Shown: positions 61,473 to 64,000 of the stretch, in pieces
How the letters are laid out: the number at the start of each line of letters is the position of its first letter
Position numbering within the stretch: position 1 is the stretch's first letter
Assembly (NCBI RefSeq): GCF_003605385.1
Contig: NZ_QYTV02000004.1
Coordinates: forward strand, 62,001 to 126,000
Origin: Siminovitchia acidinfaciens
GTDB taxonomy: Bacteria; Bacillota; Bacilli; Bacillales; Bacillaceae_C
Length of the DNA: 64,000 nt
Reading direction: 5' to 3'
Position numbers and translations under genes: made by a program
Notes under the pieces: model-generated
The model's input: the letters and a program-made list of their open reading frames with translations, nothing else
The model's database searches: none
Told to the model about the DNA's origin: nothing

Positions 61473-62151
61473 ATGAAAAAAAGTTATTGATTTAACTTTG
61501 GAACTTGCCGATGGAATGCGGTCTTGGGATATACATCCAAAAGTAGTTTTAATGGATTATCACACATGGCAATTAAACAAAGATCGGTACGAGGGAGAGT
61601 GTAACGGATTTTCAACAAAATTAATGACAATGACGGACCATACAGGGACTCATGTTGACGCTCAAACACACTTTTTTCCCGATGGTAACTCAATAGAATC
61701 ATACCCTCCAGAGAAATTCATGGGAGAAGCAATCTTCCTTGATTTAAGCCAAAGAGATATAGAAGATCCTATTTCAGCAAAAGATTTAGAAGCAGCTTTA
61801 AAAGAAACAGGTGAGAGGATTAAAGAAAACGATATACTCACTATAAAAGCTTGGCCTTATAGCAGGAATCACGAAATGTTCTCAACAGGACCTGGTCTTA
61901 CTCATGATGCTGCAATCTGGATTATTAAAAATAAATTTAAAATGTTCGCCACCGATCTTCCAACAGTAGATTTTCAGGATATGTCCCGACCTGTACATGT
62001 TAATTTATTAAAAAATGATATTCTAATCATTGAAAACCTCATAAACTTAGACAAGATTAAGCAAAGCAGATTTAACTTTATTGGCATGCCTTTGAGGTTA
62101 AGAGAAGCAACTGGCTCTCCAATTAGAGCAATTGCTTTTGTGGACCAGTAA
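61473..62151 (+). pseudogene. Cyclase/kynurenine formamidase-like gene with a one-base indel in an A7 run at the start
   Basis: The body encodes a cyclase-family hydrolase with the metal motif DHTGTHVDAQTHF and the later WPYSRNHEMFSTGPGLTHDAA block. The intact frame has only a TTG (61498) as start, with no ribosome binding site and a TGA just upstream. ATG 61473 followed by seven A reads out of frame after two codons. With six A it would give MKKVIDLTLELADGM, the usual start of this family, with AAGGGGGAG 12 nt upstream. This repeats the situation in the gene before it. The enzyme probably hydrolyses an N-formyl or cyclic amide. It could still be functional through slippage or an unusual start. 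Confidence 0.72.
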
Positions 62152-62209
62152 TTTTAAAAATTCAATGTAGTAGTGGCAAGTGGTTGAAAAAATTAAAAAA
62201 GCAAATTTT

Positions 62210-62253
62210 CCCTCTAAGTTCCGATTATTGTTTTATCGGAACTTAGAGGGTTT
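62210..62253 (+). terminator. Terminator of the symporter/cyclase operon
   Basis: CCCTCTAAGTTCCGAT and its exact complement form a 16-bp perfect stem around 9 nt, followed by TTT, about 60 nt after the cyclase stop codon. Confidence 0.88.
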
Positions 62254-62258
62254 CCACA

Positions 62259-62702
62259 TTACATTTTATAACCTCCGTACATTGCGTCTCTTGCAGCAGC
62301 AAAACAGCAATCTTCTGTTGTCAGACCAACAATCACCACAGTCTCTATTCCTTTGTCCCGTAAAATAATATCCAAATAAGTACCGAAGAAAGCTCTGTAA
62401 CGATGCTTTTTAATTACAGGTTCATTTTCTACGGGGCAACCTCTGGGTAAATCTCACTTCCCGGCTCGCCCACGCCCCTCCAGCAAATATCTCCGAACAA
62501 GCTAGCACCGATCCGTCTTTTCTATGGACATAGGCGGTATAAATAACTGCGATTCCTCTGCTTCTTGAAAACCCAGAACTTTTTTAGCCTAGCAACATCT
62601 CTTGTCCCATCGCTGTCTCTAACGGTGCTCCTGCTACCATAAAATCCTTTTGCATATCTACCACCAAAAAGGCCGTTTTTTTGATTTATCAAGAGGATTC
62701 AT
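62259..62702 (-). pseudogene. Isochorismatase family cysteine hydrolase, decayed
   Basis: The minus strand from ATG 62702 reads KKTAFLVVDMQKDFMVAGAPLE, the classic N-terminus of isochorismatase-like hydrolases. After stops and frameshifts between about 62440 and 62620, it resumes with VENEPVIKKHRYRAFFGTYL and KGIETVVIVGLTTEDCC, which includes the catalytic Cys region, ending at 62259. Several lesions are present, so it is a true pseudogene. Isochorismatase relatives cleave amides such as N-carbamoylsarcosine or nicotinamide, consistent with the amidase-rich neighbourhood. Confidence 0.8.
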
Positions 62703-62744
62703 ATTCACTATTTGTTATTTTGAAGTATGGCATCACCCTCTAAA

Positions 62745-62774
62745 ACAAAAAGCGCGTATCCTCGCGCTTTTTGT
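62745..62774. terminator. Bidirectional terminator after the gamma-carbonic anhydrase gene
   Basis: ACAAAAAGCGCG and CGCGCTTTTTGT form a perfect 12-bp stem around 6 nt. The A/T tracts suit termination on either strand; on the minus strand it is 13 nt past the stop codon at 62787. Confidence 0.9.
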
Positions 62775-62786
62775 TCAAAAAAACTA

Positions 62787-63320
62787 TTATTCTCCCTCCG
62801 ACGAGACTAATGAATTCTGGTAATCCTTCCGCCACAAATCAATGTACTCCTCAGCATTTTTAATGATTTCGTTTACTTCTTCTTTCGTCAGATCGCGCAC
62901 TACCTTTGCAGGAATGCCCATAGCCAATGTACCTGAAGGAATGACGGCACCCGGGGTGACGAGAGCGCCAGCGGCGACTTGAGCACCTTTTTTAACGACC
63001 GCCCCATCCAGGATTGTTGCTCCAATCCCGATCAAAGCTTCATCTTCAATAGTACATGCATGGAGGATTACACCGTGTCCAATTGTAACTTTCTTTCCTA
63101 TTTTTAGTGGAAGTTCGGGCGTAACATGACAGATACTTCCATCTTGTATATTGGATCCTTCTCCAATTTCAATATAATTGCCATCATCCCCTCTTAATAC
63201 CGCTTGTGGCCAGATACTGACATCCTTGGCAATTCGTACATCCCCAATGACCTGAGCAGATTCATGTATAAAAGTTTCCGAATGAATGGAAGGTATTCTT
63301 CCCCTTAAATATTGAATCAT
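62787..63320 (-). CDS. Gamma-carbonic anhydrase family protein (CaiE/PaaY-like)
   Basis: This 177-residue left-handed beta-helix protein has hexapeptide repeats and the three zinc-ligand histidines of gamma-carbonic anhydrases (His65, His82, His87 in CHVTPE and GHGVILH). A C-terminal helix follows. CaiE and PaaY belong here and sit in CoA-thioester pathways, where some members act as thioesterases. It follows a CaiB-type CoA-transferase gene by 19 nt, so a CaiE-like role in a carnitine or similar CoA pathway is plausible. GGGGGATG precedes the ATG. Confidence 0.87.
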   Translation of the reverse strand: MIQYLRGRIPSIHSETFIHESAQVIGDVRIAKDVSIWPQAVLRGDDGNYIEIGEGSNIQDGSICHVTPELPLKIGKKVTIGHGVILHACTIEDEALIGIGATILDGAVVKKGAQVAAGALVTPGAVIPSGTLAMGIPAKVVRDLTKEEVNEIIKNAEEYIDLWRKDYQNSLVSSEGE

Positions 63321-63339
63321 CTTGTATACATCCCCCTTT

Positions 63340-64000
63340 TCACCTGGATAATGCAGTTGGCTCCAATCCGAGCTCGGTTAAAATTTCCTCGTTATGCTGG
63401 CCCAAGACCGGTGCTGCTTTTTGAATTTTCCCAGGTGTTTTCGATAGTTTAACAGGGATGCCCAACGCTTTTATTTTTCCGGCAACAGGATGCTCGACCT
63501 CTTCCACCATTTGCCTTGCAAAGGTATGCGGATCATTCAGGGACTCAGAGTACGTATTGATTGGTCCTGCAGGAATTCCGACTTCTTCAAATTTTTCCAG
63601 CCAGTACGACCTCGGATGTTCACTCGTTTTTTCCTCAATTAAACTCACAAATACATCCAGGTGCTTAATTCTGGACGGATCGTCCTCAAAGCGTTCGTCA
63701 TCCAAAAATTCCGGTCTACCGATGATGCGGCAAAACTCTGGCCAATGATGAGGCGTGTCCGCACCGACTGTAAAGTATCCGTCACTTGCTTTGAATGCCT
63801 GGTAAGGAGCTGAAAGCCTGTGCCCGCTTCCTGTAGGCATTGGCATCTCGCCGCTTACCCAATATTGTGTACTTTCCCAAACGGAGAGTGCCAACCCTGT
63901 GTCAAATAATGACGCATCGATATATTGCCCTTCATTGCTATATTCCCGTGAATACAGGGCTGAGAGAATTCCATATACAGCAAACAATGCAACGCCCAAG
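63340..64000 (-). CDS. CaiB/BaiF-type CoA-transferase family III, C-terminal part
   Basis: This is the last roughly 220 residues of a family III CoA-transferase; the gene continues beyond the right edge. Visible family features are the dimer-interlock segment GHRLSAPYQAFKASDGYFTVGADTPHHWPEFCRIIGRPE, the helix SYWLEKFEEVGIPAGPI, and the ending PVLGQHNEEILTELG. The catalytic Asp lies upstream of the edge. Such enzymes move CoA between acids, as CaiB does between gamma-butyrobetaine and carnitine. With the CaiE-like gene it forms an operon that may complement the CaiD operon 31 kb to the left. Confidence 0.88.
   Translation of the reverse strand, partial: LGVALFAVYGILSALYSREYSNEGQYIDASLFDTGLALSVWESTQYWVSGEMPMPTGSGHRLSAPYQAFKASDGYFTVGADTPHHWPEFCRIIGRPEFLDDERFEDDPSRIKHLDVFVSLIEEKTSEHPRSYWLEKFEEVGIPAGPINTYSESLNDPHTFARQMVEEVEHPVAGKIKALGIPVKLSKTPGKIQKAAPVLGQHNEEILTELGLEPTALSR

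Noticed and set aside
62180-62368. Plus-strand open frame of 62 codons
   Set aside because: It crosses the terminator hairpin and is antisense to the isochorismatase pseudogene.

Overview
The window looks like chromosome of an endospore-forming member of the Bacillaceae (Bacillus sensu lato, perhaps near Mesobacillus, Cytobacillus or Neobacillus; I cannot fix the genus). Signs are ComK, two Sda-type sporulation checkpoint proteins, YqhV and YndM (DUF2512) relatives, a YumC-type ferredoxin-NADP reductase, a T-box leader, a TPP riboswitch, GGAGG ribosome binding sites and moderate G+C. No rRNA, tRNA, phage, insertion sequence or CRISPR array is visible.

The dominant theme is catabolism of small nitrogenous and zwitterionic compounds under sigma-54 (SigL) control. 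Four PAS-AAA-HTH enhancer-binding activators lie at 547-1899 (R1), 32747-34102 (R2), 45971-47338 (R3) and 50595-51950 (R4). Each has a -24/-12 promoter and a palindromic candidate enhancer beside it. R1 faces a ferredoxin-NADP reductase gene. R2 faces a long carnitine-type operon on the minus strand (CaiD-like dehydratase, SDR, acyl-CoA dehydrogenase, ADP-forming CoA ligase, OpuC-type ABC transporter; 32488 down to 23303). R3 faces an operon of two amidohydrolases and a BCCT transporter, driven by a tandemly duplicated sigma-54 promoter. R4 heads a plus-strand run with a DapA-like aldolase, an AA_synth protein, two sodium:solute symporters, a carbamoylase-type M20 hydrolase, an exported amidohydrolase and a cyclase/formamidase. 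The right edge holds a CaiB-type CoA-transferase and a CaiE-type gamma-carbonic anhydrase.

Other blocks: 1900-6200 has small housekeeping genes (L,D-transpeptidase, sda, membrane proteins, YfcC transporter, thioredoxin). 6409-12886 is a four-gene surface-polysaccharide operon with a degenerate GGDEF-receiver protein, a HEAT protein, a processive GT2 and a large membrane-anchored glycosidase. 13405-14949 holds comK divergent from a small sigma-70-type factor. 15269-17898 has an aromatic-type amino acid permease and a D-amino acid oxidase-like flavoprotein. 18553-23113 is an ABC transporter plus lysine dehydrogenase-like operon with a divergent GntR regulator and operator. 34787-40414 has a NERD protein, a YjiH transporter, a second sda, a 2Fe-2S ferredoxin and an orphan riboswitch-controlled thiO. 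47646-49912 is an NhaC transporter and a PqqB-like hydrolase behind a probable Tyr T-box.

The intergenic spaces carry a striking set of non-coding arrays. At least six arrays have a strict or near-strict 20-nt period and share AGTAT at unit positions 5-9; three others use different words (CGTGCAATT, TTATCC/GGATAA palindromes, and a 41-nt unit). In the last plus-strand operon two neighbouring genes carry one-base indels in homopolymers near their starts, and next to them lies an isochorismatase pseudogene.
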